Below, piece after piece: positions 63,921 through 64,000 of a stretch of DNA of 64,000 bases (position 1 is the first letter of the stretch; every line of letters begins with the position of its first letter). The notes beneath the pieces were generated by a model. The model was given only the letters and a program-made list of their open reading frames with translations, was not told the origin of the DNA and did no database searches. A program made the translations under genes and the position numbers. Source of the stretch: Kalaharituber pfeilii (lineage: Eukaryota; Ascomycota; Pezizomycetes; Pezizales; Pezizaceae); contig WHUZ01000064.1 in NCBI GenBank assembly GCA_015179045.1, forward strand, positions 186,001-250,000. Direction: 5' to 3'.

Positions 63921-64000
63921 TCGCCCTGAAGCGCCCGGGGTCCTGAAAACCCCACATGCGCCTTGTGCGCCCTGGATGCACGTCATCTGTTAATCGTAAT
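63921..64000. repeat. gcgccctggatgcacgtcat repeat, left part
   Basis: atcgccctgaagcgcccggg and gcgccctggatgcacgtcat match 53268-53335. The repeat runs out of the window. Confidence 0.7.

Overview
The window looks like a transposon-rich, gene-poor block of a filamentous fungus, most likely an ascomycete. The reasons are short GT-AG introns (37 to about 210 nt), a Ty3/Gypsy element, non-LTR retrotransposons (LINEs) with RNase H, MULE, hAT-like and Harbinger-like DNA elements, and an F-box-like protein of fungal style. No rRNA, tRNA or CRISPR array was seen.

Only four stretches look like ordinary host genes: a spliced single-pass membrane protein (4715-5566), a large intronless F-box-like protein (6525-8585, minus), a five-exon multi-pass membrane protein (39008-41435, minus) and a secreted six-cysteine protein with a proline-rich repeated tail (62287-63231, minus). 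Everything else that could be recognised is mobile or repetitive DNA.

Layout. 0-9 kb: two of the genes with a few retroposon scars. 9.3-18.2 kb: a MULE derivative, a 1.7-kb block repeated at 35.7-37.5 kb, and an 0.8-kb composite present as two inverted arms (12.8-13.6 and 17.35-18.2 kb) with LINE, Harbinger-like and ORF1-only elements between them. 18-29 kb: cysteine-rich transposon fragments, MITEs and a deeply nested LINE stack (23.24-27.43 kb). 29-35.6 kb: a two-ORF LINE interrupted by an internally deleted Gypsy element. 37.5-45 kb: the five-exon gene and retroposon scars. 45-60 kb: a second LINE family, a ~56-bp satellite split by a 3-kb LINE with a long open ORF2, a solo LTR with internal minisatellites and a hAT-like element. 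60-64 kb: an LTR and the secreted-protein gene.

The most striking pattern is a set of very short insertions, about 45-75 bp, that consist of little more than a 30-nt hairpin plus an A-tail and are flanked by 9-15 bp target duplications. Two families (A and B) have different sequences but the same fold: a base stem, a bulged C, an AT-rich step and a small apical stem that covaries. Family A is the 3' end of the LINE with ORF2. It is also the 3' end of a full-length element that carries only a 5' leader and ORF1. The 5' ends of the short copies cluster at the base of the hairpin instead of scattering. This suggests either a hairpin-dependent stop of reverse transcription or mobilisation of a small hairpin RNA.
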